From Chloropicon primus (lineage: Eukaryota; Chlorophyta; Chloropicophyceae; Chloropicales; Chloropicaceae), in contig CP060756.1 in assembly GCA_023205875.1 (NCBI GenBank), positions 744,001 through 808,000 of the forward strand: a DNA stretch of 64,000 bases, read 5' to 3'. The notes under the pieces were generated by a model. It saw only the letters and a program-made list of their open reading frames with translations, had not been told where the DNA came from and made no database searches. This document shows, in pieces, positions 17,717-27,426 of this stretch (position 1 is its first letter; every line of letters begins with the position of its first letter). Position numbers and translations under genes: made by a program.

Positions 17717-20095
17717 TTACTGTTTTCCTAACTGTGGCCAGCCAAAGGACGAGGAAACGAGCCCGAGCTCGTGAATTGTGGCAACGAGCCCCTCCGTGTT
17801 CCACGGATCTACCGTTGCTTCGTAGGAGTAAGAGGAGCCGTCCGACGCCTTGACCAGTGCGCCCCCAGCACCTAAAAGCAGAGCTTCGCCGGCCGCCGTA
17901 TCCCAGCGTTTGGTCGCATTGCCGAACGGGAAAATGTAGGCATCGGCTGCACCGTCAAGGACCATGAGCACCTTGCTCCCTGCTCCACCGACCTTTAGAG
18001 TCTCAATGGGGCCAAGCTTTGCCAGGGCCTCCTCCAATTCTTTGCTGGGGTTGGACCGAGTAGTTGCAATGCGCTTTGCCACGCCTTGGCTCGGCCGCGG
18101 AGGAGGCAGGGGCCTCGCTACGGCCATGACACCCGATTTGTCAAAATCGTAGTTGCCCCCTAAACCTGGGCCCCCAAAGACCGTTCTCCCCGTCGAAGAG
18201 AAAGGCACGTGGATGACCCCAAACCAAGGCGTGCCGCGAATGCAGCAACCAATGAGAGTCGTGACGCCGTTTTTGTTCCCTTGCAAAAACTCCTTGGTGC
18301 CATCTAAAGGATCGATCCAGATGGTCACGTCCTTCAGACTAATGCTCTCGCTGTCCACGGAGCTTGGAAGCTGAACTTCCCACGGTGCAATGTTACAGTC
18401 GGCGCTGTAAGACAATTCCCTGCACGCGTCTTCGACCTCCTTCTCAAATTTCTCATCCCCTTCGCTTCCATCGGGCACGATGCCTTCCTCCCCCACAAGA
18501 CAGACGTCCGGAAAAAGCTTTGAAAGAACGGAGACGATCATTCTCTCTGTCTCTACATCGGCCAGAGTCTGCGGGTCCCAGGTGCTCCCGTCCTCTGACT
18601 TGTTGGCCACGTCGATGTCGTCCCCCTTTGCCTCAGCGATCTCAGCGACCTTCGCCCCCGCCATAACAGCCAGCTGAGTGAGAACGGAAAACAGCCGGGC
18701 GAATTCCCTGCGCACTTGGAGAGTAGAAGCATCACCACCAAGAACCTTCAACGGCCTCTGTGGCTTGTAGGTCCAATCGTAACCAAGCGGAAAGCTTGAC
18801 ACGTAAAGGCTTTCCAGGCTTTTCGTGCAGCGTTCGGCCACCGCCTCGAGGCATTTCAGAGATCGCTTGTGCATTCCGACGTTAGGCTCGAGTCGGCTGG
18901 CTTCCATGCTCTCCGGGGACACCTTTGTCCACATGTCCGCGACAAGATACCTCGTGTAGTCGGCCAGGGCAAGGTCCGCCTGGAAATGGAAGCCGCGCAG
19001 GTCGCCTCCGACAGCTTCAAAGTACACCTGCATGAGCGAATCCATCTCCTCGAGAGCACTTTCCTCAAGTGAGGTTGTCAGAAAGTAGACCAGGTCGACC
19101 GCCCCAAGGCCGAACCCAACCCACTGGTAGTCCACGGCGGTCGCCAGGGAGGAGCCGCCACCCTCATTGCCACTGACGAAGACATTGGCTGCCTTGAAGT
19201 CACCGTGGATCAAAGTTCGCGAAGGATGCCCGGGCAAGCAGGCTCTTGCCAGCATTCGACTCAACGAGGAGGCCGACTCCCTCAGTGCTCGGGGAAATGG
19301 CACGCCGTGAACGGCGAGCCCCCTTAAGCCAGGTGCGGAGTCCCCGAGTCTGTCCAGAAGGTCGTTCCACTCCATCTCAATCTTGGGATGAGTCCGATCG
19401 AAAGCGAGCTTGCGATTGGTGCCCTCGCCCGGCGGCAGAATTTCCACCCTCTTCGCGTAGGACCAGTACCCCCCCTGACCCCAAACGTCGAGGTCCCCCA
19501 AGTCCTCGCTAGCGCGGAACGCTTCGTGGAACCCAGCCAGCCACCGCACAGCTGCATCTGCCGCCCCTGCGCTCATACCACCCGGAGACGCCGCGACCTG
19601 CGCCAGAAGTCTCGGTGAAGCTGCATACCTGGCATCCTCGAGGAGCAGCAGGAGCTCGCCCTCTATGCCGCACTCCTCCGCCCACGCCTGCGTCTCCCTG
19701 AAAGTCTTGTTCAGGCTCGAACTCTGCGAGTGCTGCAGGTAGGCTCCGAGCGCGAGGGGCTGGAGCAGCCTCGAACCGACCCCTCCCAGCGAGGGCAGCG
19801 CCTTGGTGTAGAACTCGTACTCGGACGCCATCGACTTCCCCGTCCTTTGCCTCCTCTTGGAATCCAAGTGAAGACTGTTCCCCTTCTTCAGGTACAGCTT
19901 CAATTCGCCCGTGCTCGACCGTATCTTGAGCGGCAGGCACACCGAAGCTTTCTGGCAGATTGGCTTCGAAGCCTCCATCGAGGTGATGACGTCCTCCAGG
20001 GGCACACCCACGATGCGGGAGACCCACTTCGCCTCCCGCCTCCCCAAACCAAGCTCCGTCCCTCCCGCAGACGCCATCGCAGCCAGTCCACGCAT
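17717..20095 (-). CDS. Fusion protein: ecdysteroid-kinase-like/APH kinase domain + PAP phosphatase (CysQ/BPNT) domain
   Basis: One uninterrupted frame of 792 aa from the ATG at 20095 (an upstream GTG and a later ATG at 20077 are alternatives). Residues about 40-420 resemble the EcKinase/aminoglycoside phosphotransferase superfamily: a catalytic loop LIHGDFKAANVFV (His297, Asp299, Asn304) and a metal-binding VDYQWVGFGLGAVDLVYFL (Asp322). Residues about 490-792 resemble the inositol monophosphatase superfamily, closest in feel to 3'(2'),5'-bisphosphate nucleotidase/CysQ: VGEEG (Glu536/537), WIDPLDGTKEF (Asp595, Asp598) and WDTAAGEALL (Asp732). The metal ligands of both domains look intact. The kinase substrate is unknown; the phosphatase would be expected to act on PAP/PAPS or an inositol phosphate. 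No transit peptide is obvious. Confidence 0.85.
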   Translation of the reverse strand: MRGLAAMASAGGTELGLGRREAKWVSRIVGVPLEDVITSMEASKPICQKASVCLPLKIRSSTGELKLYLKKGNSLHLDSKRRQRTGKSMASEYEFYTKALPSLGGVGSRLLQPLALGAYLQHSQSSSLNKTFRETQAWAEECGIEGELLLLLEDARYAASPRLLAQVAASPGGMSAGAADAAVRWLAGFHEAFRASEDLGDLDVWGQGGYWSYAKRVEILPPGEGTNRKLAFDRTHPKIEMEWNDLLDRLGDSAPGLRGLAVHGVPFPRALRESASSLSRMLARACLPGHPSRTLIHGDFKAANVFVSGNEGGGSSLATAVDYQWVGFGLGAVDLVYFLTTSLEESALEEMDSLMQVYFEAVGGDLRGFHFQADLALADYTRYLVADMWTKVSPESMEASRLEPNVGMHKRSLKCLEAVAERCTKSLESLYVSSFPLGYDWTYKPQRPLKVLGGDASTLQVRREFARLFSVLTQLAVMAGAKVAEIAEAKGDDIDVANKSEDGSTWDPQTLADVETERMIVSVLSKLFPDVCLVGEEGIVPDGSEGDEKFEKEVEDACRELSYSADCNIAPWEVQLPSSVDSESISLKDVTIWIDPLDGTKEFLQGNKNGVTTLIGCCIRGTPWFGVIHVPFSSTGRTVFGGPGLGGNYDFDKSGVMAVARPLPPPRPSQGVAKRIATTRSNPSKELEEALAKLGPIETLKVGGAGSKVLMVLDGAADAYIFPFGNATKRWDTAAGEALLLGAGGALVKASDGSSYSYEATVDPWNTEGLVATIHELGLVSSSFGWPQLGKQ

Positions 20096-20369
20096 CACCT
20101 CCGAGGCTGGAATGACCTGCACCAGCCCTCCCCTCCCTCTCTCTCCCTGCCCTCTGCACGTTTCTCCGACCACTCAGAGCGCTTTTCGGGTCAAACGAGG
20201 CACCAATCGAAAGCTCAAGAGATAACCTTCCACTCTGTATCGAATTCAGACCCCCTCCTGGCCTCCTCCTCCTCCTCCTCGCGTCCCCAACGCCGCCTCC
20301 CCTCCTGCTCCGCGCTTGGGCTGCGCACTTTGCCAGCAGCAGCTATCAGTTTTGAGAGAGAGAGAGAGG
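20096..20369. promoter_or_regulatory. Divergent promoter region, fusion gene / LYRM7
   Basis: 274 bp between starts, with a CTCCTCCTC run at about 20262-20280 and a (GA)8 run at 20354-20369 directly abutting the LYRM7 ATG. Confidence 0.5.
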
Positions 20370-20658
20370 ATGGCGTCGTCGGTGTCACGGGTGGGGCAGA
20401 CGGCCCGAGGGGCTTACAGGCTTCTCCTGCGGTCGGTGTCGGAAACGTTCAAGGGGGATGACTTCACCCTCTTAGCGGCGAAGAAAGAAATCAGGCAAAA
20501 GTTCGAAGACTCGAGGGACATGGCGGACGAGAAGGCTCGGTCGGACCTCATTTACGGTAAGTTGGAAGGGGAAGGACGAGCTAGCTCTGCGGAACTCGGT
20601 GTCATGCGAGGGAAACGATTCACTTGTCTCGCTCCAGGCTAACAACCGCTTTGCTCGC

Positions 20659-20697
<39 letters not shown>

Positions 20698-20871
20698 ACG
20701 CGGCGACGAAATCTTGCAGAGGCCTACGACGCTGCCGAGTTCATCAAGACGCATGTGGTCCAGGCTGAGATGACGGGCGAGGGGCGTTACAAGATGTCCG
20801 CGACGCAGTCCATGTCGGAGGACCAGCCCCCGGAGGGCTGGGTGGAGCCGCCTCCGCAAAAATGCAGCTAG
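20370..20871 (+). CDS. MZM1: LYRM7/MZM1-like complex III assembly factor (two exons)
   Basis: Small mitochondrial LYR-family chaperone that stabilises the Rieske iron-sulfur protein before insertion into complex III. Exon 1 is 20370-20556 and exon 2 is 20720-20871; the GTAAGT donor and TTGCAG acceptor join in phase 1, making DLIYEAYDAAEFIKTHVVQ across the junction; 112 aa. The LYR-type start is AYRLLLRSVSETF, followed by LLAAKKEIRQKFEDSRD, typical of LYRM7 proteins, and the family HVVQAEM segment. The acceptor is preceded by a long (CT)17 tract at 20663-20697 within the 163-nt intron. It is convergent with the PILS-like gene. Confidence 0.87.
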
Positions 20872-20991
20872 GGCGAGGAGGAGGAGTTTCACAAAAAGCG
20901 GGAGGGGATAAGCAATCCTAAAGGGCAAACGATAAATTACAATGAAACTTTTTTGCCAAATTCGTTCCCGCCTTGCTCTTATCCATCGTCC

Positions 20992-22440
20992 TCAGCCGCC
21001 GAGTCCAATCATTGGAAGCAAGAAGCCCATCCACAACGCGAGTGGGACCACGGAGAGGAGGTAGATCTGGAGAAGAATCCTCGCCATGACTGGAGCGAGG
21101 GGCCTCGTGCTCGACTGCAAGTTCATGAGAAGCACGATGTTCTGCGCCGAGGGCATGACGGCCTGGACCAGCACCACGAGGTAGCAGATCGGATCGTTGG
21201 GCAGCCACTTCATGGTCTGGAAGACGTTCACGATGCCGAGACCCGCGAAGGGGACGACCAAGAACCTGACGAAAAGCGTGATGATCAGAGCTCCGACCTC
21301 GAGCTTCGACTTGGGGGAGAGCAGCTCCTTCCAGTCCAGAGGCTTGTCCTTTGGTCCGTCCGTGGGAAGGAGGGAGGCGGCCAGCACCATGGTCTGGATG
21401 GCCAGCAGCGATCCCGCCATGAGCTCGACGAGCTCCATCGCGCTCTTCGGAATCCCGAGGGCGAGCTTCGTCACGAAGGAAGCCCCCGCCATGCTCTCCG
21501 TGCTGGGAAAGAAGACGTTGGACAGAGGCGTGAGCCCGATGACCACTCCCGCCAGGACTCCGATCATGGGTGGGTTCATGTACTGCTTCAGGGACGCGAG
21601 GAACGAGCCAATCTTCTGGAGGAACGACATGTTTTCCTTCTTCTCGACGCCGTCGTTGCTCACGAACATCGCGTAGCCCAAGGACCAGAGCGCGGGCGAC
21701 CACGCGATGAGGAAGAGGGCCGTGTACCCCGCCGCAAGGTCGTACTGAGCCCCGGACAACAGCGTGGAGAAGAATATCAGGGGCAAAGTCACGGAGTTTC
21801 CGAACGCGCAGCTCGCCTTGACGATGCTCTTCATGACTTGGCTCGTCTTCTGCTCCGTGGTGACCTCGCCCTCCGCTGGCCCGTCCGAGGCCCCGCCGAC
21901 GGCCATGGCCTTGGCCGGCACCTCCTTGGAGACCAGGAACCTCTCCGCGATGCTGTACAGGACCGCCCCCGCGGCGAGACCGACGCCGATCTGGAGGAAG
22001 CCCACGATTGGAACTCCGAGCATGGACGGGTCCCCGAGCTTGATCAGAGTCACGGCGACCTTGGAGCAAAGAAGGCAAGGAAGGAGCACGTTGAAGGCGA
22101 CCTTGCTCAGTATCACGGGCGTCTGGCTGGGAAGCATCTGTATCTTCATGAGCTTGGAGATGACGCCGCACAGGAGCACGAGCTTGAAGGTGGTCGAGCA
22201 CGCGGACGAGAGGGCGACCTGGTCGAACGCCCTCGCGGTCGTGGCGGCCTCCCTCAGCCCCCTCGACGTCCCCTCCCTGGCAGCCCCCCTCCTCTGTGGT
22301 GGCGACGACGGGGTTCCCCTCGCCCCTCTCCTCGCGCACGCCCTTACACGACCTCGGGGCACCGAAGGGCCCGCGAGCTTGGCCGCCCTCGCGCCGTGGC
22401 TCACCCTCCTCGCGTCAAGTAGCATCGCCTTGGACATCAT
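20992..22440 (-). CDS. PILS-like membrane transport protein (auxin efflux carrier family), possibly plastid-targeted
   Basis: 482 aa from the first of two adjacent ATGs at 22440. About ten transmembrane helices in two blocks separated by a short hydrophilic segment, the PIN/PILS (Mem_trans) layout. Recognisable elements: FKLVLLCGVISKLMKIQML in the first block, the conserved FGNSVTLPLIFF motif, and in the second block NDPICYLVVLVQAVMPSAQN. The first 60-70 residues are Arg/Ala/Ser-rich (MMSKAMLLDARRVSHGARAA), which looks like a transit peptide. Known PILS proteins sit in the ER, so targeting is inference. TGTAA (complement of 20937-20941) follows the stop. Substrate unknown: auxin for plant relatives, possibly other small organic anions here. 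Confidence 0.8.
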   Translation of the reverse strand: MMSKAMLLDARRVSHGARAAKLAGPSVPRGRVRACARRGARGTPSSPPQRRGAAREGTSRGLREAATTARAFDQVALSSACSTTFKLVLLCGVISKLMKIQMLPSQTPVILSKVAFNVLLPCLLCSKVAVTLIKLGDPSMLGVPIVGFLQIGVGLAAGAVLYSIAERFLVSKEVPAKAMAVGGASDGPAEGEVTTEQKTSQVMKSIVKASCAFGNSVTLPLIFFSTLLSGAQYDLAAGYTALFLIAWSPALWSLGYAMFVSNDGVEKKENMSFLQKIGSFLASLKQYMNPPMIGVLAGVVIGLTPLSNVFFPSTESMAGASFVTKLALGIPKSAMELVELMAGSLLAIQTMVLAASLLPTDGPKDKPLDWKELLSPKSKLEVGALIITLFVRFLVVPFAGLGIVNVFQTMKWLPNDPICYLVVLVQAVMPSAQNIVLLMNLQSSTRPLAPVMARILLQIYLLSVVPLALWMGFLLPMIGLGG

Positions 22441-22468
22441 CCTGCAAGCACCGGCACCAGCACCCCAC

Positions 22469-22525
<57 letters not shown>

Positions 22526-23051
22526 CAGACAAAAGTTGGAAGGAAGATAATCATTCATCAGTGTCTCCTCCTCCCTCCAATCCTTCGAGTGAGGCGTCGT
22601 TCGAAAGAGGGAAGCGGGAGGTTTCGAACACAAGGAACCTTCCACGGAGAGGAGCCTCGCCAATAACTCACCACCTCGTGTCCAGTAACTCGCTCGTCCT
22701 TGGGTTCCAAAGCCCAGAAGTCTTGCTCTCCACTGGCACTGGAGGATTTGATTTCAATCCTCTTCTGAGCCGCTCATTTTTTTCTCCAGGAAGGTTTTAG
22801 GTTTTAGGTTTTAGGTTTTTAGGAAAGGAAGACGATCGCGATCGATCCAGAGCGAGGGAGGGCCTCTCTGTTGCTGAGCTCGTGACCGCGTCGTCGGGTG
22901 CTGGTGCTTCCGTCTCTTGTGCGTTGGGGGTGGCACGGAGGAGGCCTCAGAAACAAAACTTTTGTTCGTCGGTCGGCGTCTCTCTCTTTTTTTTTTTTTT
23001 TTTTGCACGGGCGCGCACGTGTCTACCAGGAGTTGTGGAGGAGGAGGAAGG
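22441..23051. promoter_or_regulatory. Divergent region, PILS-like gene / SnRK1 beta
   Basis: 611 bp between starts. Contains a GA/CAGA run at 22468-22530 (CT on the coding strand of the PILS-like gene), a TTTTAGG repeat at 22795-22823 and an 18-nt T run at 22987-23004 close to the SnRK1 beta leader. No open frame of note. Confidence 0.55.
22795..22823. repeat. Four telomere-like TTTTAGG units
   Basis: Three TTTTAGG units followed by TTTTTAGG. The unit resembles green algal and plant telomere repeats (TTTTAGGG, TTTAGGG) but lacks one G. An interstitial telomere-like tract or simple sequence in a promoter; not a chromosome end, since genes flank both sides. Confidence 0.8.
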
Positions 23052-24157
23052 ATGGGAAACAGCGGCGGCAAGTCCGTGCGGGAGGAGGGCGAGGAGCCCA
23101 GCCAGGTGCCAAACTACGACGGGAGGGGGGTGCCGACGACCACACCGCCCATACCCTTCCCCGCTCCGAAGAGGCAGGGGCAGCCGGGGAGCGCGGGGAC
23201 GAGCGTGCCGGGGTCCCCCTTGACGTACGGGCCCCAGCCCCTGATGGAGCCCCTCGTGAGGGACGCGTTTAACGTGACGCAGGCGGCGTCCCAGAGCAAC
23301 AACAACCAGCCACCACCGCAGGAGTTCCATGGGGTTCCCGGCTGGCCGCAGCAGGGGACCCTCGTCCCCACGGTCCTGATATGTAAGTGTGTGTGTTTGC
23401 GTGCGTGCGTTTCCTCCCCAAAAGAGTCACGGGAAACGAATGACTTGAAGCAGACACCATCACCCGACGCGGCCTGACCCTGCTGCTCGTATTCTTTCCT
23501 CTCTCTCTCTCTCTCTCATCTTCAAGGGAGCCACGGGGGCGATTCCGTGGAAGTGGAGGGCTCTTGGGACAACTGGACCTCAAGGTTGTCCCTCCTCAAG
23601 TCGGGCAAGGACTTCACGGTGGTCAAGCTGCTGATGCCAGGGGTGTACCAGTTCAAATTCATAGTGGACGGGACTTGGAAGTGAGTGCGAGAGTCTTTTG
23701 TTTTGTTTTGTTTTTTGGTTGTCCTTTTCCTGACTCCCACGATTGATCTTTCCTTCCCAACTCTCCCCTTAGGTATGCCCCAGACCAGTCCGCGATTTTC
23801 GACGAGATGGGCAACGTGAACAACGTCGTGGAGGTCCAGGAGTACGTTCCGGAGAACATAGACAGCATCAGCTCCTTCGACCTCCCGGAGTCGCCGAGGT
23901 CGAGCTACACGAACGAGCGGATGTCCGCGGACGACTTTGTCAAGGACCCCCCCTTGATGCCCCAGCACTTGAACTTGACCTTGCTGAACGTCCCGCAGTT
24001 CGTGGAGGCCCCCGCGGCCCTGCCCCGGCCCCAGCACGTCATCCTGAACCACATTTACCAGGAGACGAACAAGTCGAACGACAAGACTCACGTTCTGGGG
24101 ATGACCTACAGGTACAAGTCCAAGTACGTCACCACCGTCCTGTACAAAAGCAAGTGA
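23052..24157 (+). CDS. SnRK1/AMPK beta subunit with CBM48 (three exons)
   Basis: Scaffold subunit of the energy-sensing SnRK1/AMPK kinase. Exons 23052-23382, 23527-23680 and 23773-24157 (phases 1 and 2; GTAAGT and GTGAGT donors); 289 aa. The protein starts MGNSGGK, similar to the N-myristoylated MGN start of plant KIN-beta subunits. A Pro/Gln-rich region leads to [20 protein letters not shown] at the first junction, the start of the glycogen-binding CBM48 domain, which continues [14 protein letters not shown] and [15 protein letters not shown]. The last 80 residues form the kinase/gamma-binding domain, from [13 protein letters not shown] to the terminal TTVLYKSK. All family parts are present. 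Confidence 0.92.
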
Positions 24158-24331
24158 AGACGCACGAGCATGCTCCTTCGCTTTATTCGAGCAACAGCAA
24201 TAAACGAGCGCCAGGGTAAAACTGCTGCTGCTGCTACTCTTTGTATTCTACCACCTACCTTGGACTCATACTCCACAATCCACAATCCACACTCCTCACA
24301 TCACATCATCTGCTTGAGGCAGAAACAAGCG

Positions 24332-26291
24332 ATGACGACGATGCGCCAGGGCAGGTTACAAGAAGGGTTGCGCAAGCCCGCGTCCCGCGGCGTGGTGGGA
24401 CGCGGGAGGGTGAGCAGGAGGGAGGTCTCCTCGTTCTCCTTCTACTCCTCCTCCTCCCGCTCGACGAGAGTGCGTGCGCTCGCGGAAGAGGCGAGCAAGG
24501 TAGGCGGCAGTGGGTCCGACGACGAGATTCTCGCCAAGGCCCTGCAGAGAGGGGAGCCGTGCTCCTTCGACAGGGAGGACATCGTGCACGAGTCCTCCTC
24601 GCCGGATCTTCCGTCCTGGACCCAGAACGACGCCTCGTACCTGAAGCAGATCCTGTGCGCACGCGTGTACGACGTGGCCGAGGAGACGGACCTGCAGAGG
24701 GCAGACACCCTGAGCACCAAGCTGAAGAATACAATCTTCTTGAAGCGGGAGGACCAGCAGCAAGTGTTTTCGTTCAAATTGAGGGGAGCGTTCAACAAGT
24801 GAGTGCCCAAGCGACCCGGACCCAGACCCGCCCCCACCCCTCGCTCCACGAAGGACGGACGGAGACTGACTTTTTTGTGTTTCCTTTCCTCGAAGGATGG
24901 CGAACTTGACTTCGGAGCAGCTGGAGCGGGGGGTGATCTGCAGCTCGGCTGGGAACCACGCCCAGGGCGTGGCCCTGTCCGCCCTTCGCTTGGGCTGCAA
25001 GGCGACAATCTGCATGCCGCTCATCACCCCTGACATCAAGGTGGACGCGGTGAAGAGGCTGGGAGGGAACGTGAAGCTCGTCGGAGAGAATTACGACGAG
25101 TGCCAGGCGTATGCCATCAAGACCGCCGAGGAGGAGGGCTTGAGCTACATCCACCCCTTCGACGACCCGTTCGTGATCGCTGGGCAGGGGACGGTGGGGG
25201 TGGAGATTCTCAGGCAGTGCTCCATCGACTTCGTGAACCAGGACCAAGACCTTGACGCCATATTTGTGCCCGTGGGGGGAGGGGGCCTGCTCGCGGGGAT
25301 CGCCTCTTTCGTGAAGCAGGTGAGGCCCGACATCAAGGTGTACGGGGTCGAGCCCTTGGGTGCGGCCTGCATGACGGAAGCCTTGATGAGGGGGGGCATC
25401 TGCACCCTGAACCAAGTGGACGCCTTTGCGGATGGGGTCGCCGTGAAAACAGCCGGGACGGAAACCTTCAGGCTCATCAGCAAGTTCTGCGACGGTATCA
25501 TAACCGTGACGACGGAGGAGATCTGCGCAGCGATTAAGGACGTCTTCAAGGACACGAGGTCCATCCTGGAGCCCGCGGGGGCCGTGTCGGTTGCGGGATT
25601 GAAGTCCTACTGCCGCCTGTATGGGGTGAAAGACAAGGTCTTTGTGGCTGTGACGAGCGGGGCGAACATGAACTTTGACAGGCTTCGCTTGGTCAGTGAC
25701 ATAGCAAATTTTGGCGCCAAGACGGAGGTCATGCTTGCCACCAGCATACCCGAGAAGCCTGGGGAGTTCAAGCGCTTTGTCGACGTTCTCGTGGGCGACG
25801 AAAAGATCTCGGTGACGGAGTTCAAGTATCGCTACGCGATGAACGAGAGTCGCATGGCCTACATCTTGTTCAGCGTTGAGGTCGACGAGGACACGAAGCA
25901 GAAGGAGAGTCTGCTGGCGAGGCTGTCGAACGCCGGGATGGACACCATTGATCTCAGTCACATAGAGGCTGCCCAGCGACACCTGCGTCATCTCGTGGGA
26001 GGGAGGGCGAGGAGCTTCACGGGAGCGATCCCTGACGAGAGAATCCTCGAGGTCACCTTTCCCGAGAGGCCCGGAGCACTGGGAAAATTTCTTTCAGAGC
26101 TGGCCCCGGAGTGGAATGTAACCCTCTTCCACTACAGGCAAACCGGTAACCTGGAAACGAACCTGCTTATCGGCATCCAGATCGCGGATTCCCAGTTCGG
26201 TTCCTTCCAGGAAGCCATGGAGAAGCTGGATTACAGGGCCGAGGAGATTGATTCCACGGCCATGGACGCGTTTGGGATGTTCCTCTACTGA
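24332..26291 (+). CDS. Threonine deaminase (biosynthetic threonine dehydratase), plastid (two exons)
   Basis: PLP enzyme converting threonine to 2-oxobutanoate, the first step of isoleucine synthesis. Exons 24332-24798 and 24896-26291, joined in phase 2 across the motif [13 protein letters not shown]; 620 aa. The N-terminal 55 residues are Arg/Ser-rich (a second ATG lies at 24341), consistent with a plastid transit peptide. Lys149 in FSFKLRGAF is the PLP lysine; SSAGNHAQG and the GGGGLLAG phosphate loop follow. The C-terminal part has two ACT-like regulatory domains (near [13 protein letters not shown] and [13 protein letters not shown]), as in feedback-inhibited IlvA. TGTAA at 26312-26316 follows the stop. 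Confidence 0.94.
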
Positions 26292-26382
26292 ATCGCGCGA
26301 CAAGAAACAGTTGTAATCAATTTGTGTACATATATATAAATACGAAGACTTCATGATGATGGTGATCTCCTCGCTCCCCGTC

Positions 26383-27270
26383 TCACCCAAACATCCCGAA
26401 CCACCTCTTCTTGTCCCTCTCCTTCCCCGCTGACTCCGCTTCCCGTGTCCTTTCCAGCTCCTCCCTGACCACCTCGCTGCCCGGTGCCAGCCCCTCCGCA
26501 GTACGTATGGCCTCGAGCGCGCGCCCCGTGTTTCCCAACAACCTGTGGCCTTTGGCCACCCTGCACCAAGCCTTGGCGTTCTCCGGGTCCTCTCTCGTCA
26601 CCTGCTCAGCGAGCTTGAGCCCTTGGCCGTACCGCTTGAGGCGAACGAGGCTCGAGAAGGAGTTTAACAGCAAAGGGTGCCTGATGCTGCGGACCTTGCC
26701 TAGATCCTCCTGCTTCAGCTGGAACATCATGTCCTCGTTGAGGAACGAAATCCCCATGTTGAAAAAGGACCAGGCCTCCCGATAATTGCCGCAGCGAAAC
26801 TCGTCGACCCCCAAGTCCCTCCTGCGCTGCGCGGCCGCTAGCCTCTCCTCAAAAAGCATGTCGGTCCTCAAGCTCTCCTCCCCTTCCTCCAGCCAACCCA
26901 GGAGGTCTGCAGCGTAGACGAGCGTGGAGGAGGGCGGCACGTGGGGAAACGAGAAGCTCCCCTCCTCGCCGTATCCGTACTCGGGCCTCACCCTCAGCTC
27001 GGCCCTCTCCCGTTTCCTCATCGACAGCAACCCAATGCCGAGACCCGCTGTGCTCGAGCAACCCGGTGCCCCTGCTGAAGCGACCACCTCGACCGGCGGG
27101 CCGTCATTCTCTTCCGTGGCGTAGACCTCTTCCCCCGTCTCCTCAAGGAAGACGCGGTAGTGAACGAAGCACTTTGCCCCCTCCTTGGGCGTCCCTTCCC
27201 CGACTCCCGGGACAGTGACCCTCTTCTCCACCCCACCTCCCTCCGCCAAACAAACCCAAACCGACGCCAT
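26383..27270 (-). CDS. FKBP-TPR protein with degenerate FKBP domain
   Basis: 295 aa from the ATG at 27270 (a GTG lies three codons upstream). Residues about 15-125 form an FKBP fold (VHYRVFLEETGEEVY, LLSMRKRERAELRVRPEYGYGE, STLVYAADLLGW). The usual VI-GW active-site segment is replaced by CSSTAGLGI and the FDSS motif by YATEE, so prolyl isomerase activity is doubtful, as in FKBP38, AIP and plant FKBP42 relatives. A C-terminal TPR region (about residues 145-270) follows, including FRCGNYREAWSFFNMGIS and NAKAWCRVAKGHRLLGN, likely for HSP90 binding. There is no membrane anchor at the C-terminus. Probable co-chaperone; partner unknown. Confidence 0.83.
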   Translation of the reverse strand: MASVWVCLAEGGGVEKRVTVPGVGEGTPKEGAKCFVHYRVFLEETGEEVYATEENDGPPVEVVASAGAPGCSSTAGLGIGLLSMRKRERAELRVRPEYGYGEEGSFSFPHVPPSSTLVYAADLLGWLEEGEESLRTDMLFEERLAAAQRRRDLGVDEFRCGNYREAWSFFNMGISFLNEDMMFQLKQEDLGKVRSIRHPLLLNSFSSLVRLKRYGQGLKLAEQVTREDPENAKAWCRVAKGHRLLGNTGRALEAIRTAEGLAPGSEVVREELERTREAESAGKERDKKRWFGMFG

Positions 27271-27426
27271 CGCCTGCACACGTGATGGCGATTGAAAAGT
27301 GCTGGCTGGTGCTGGTGCTGGCTGGTGCTGGCTGGTGTGCTGCGGTGCGGTTTTGTAAAGATCATAATGAATGGTAAGTTATAAGTTATTGTTTCCAATA
27401 GAAGCTCCCCCCCAAGGGTATAGTAG

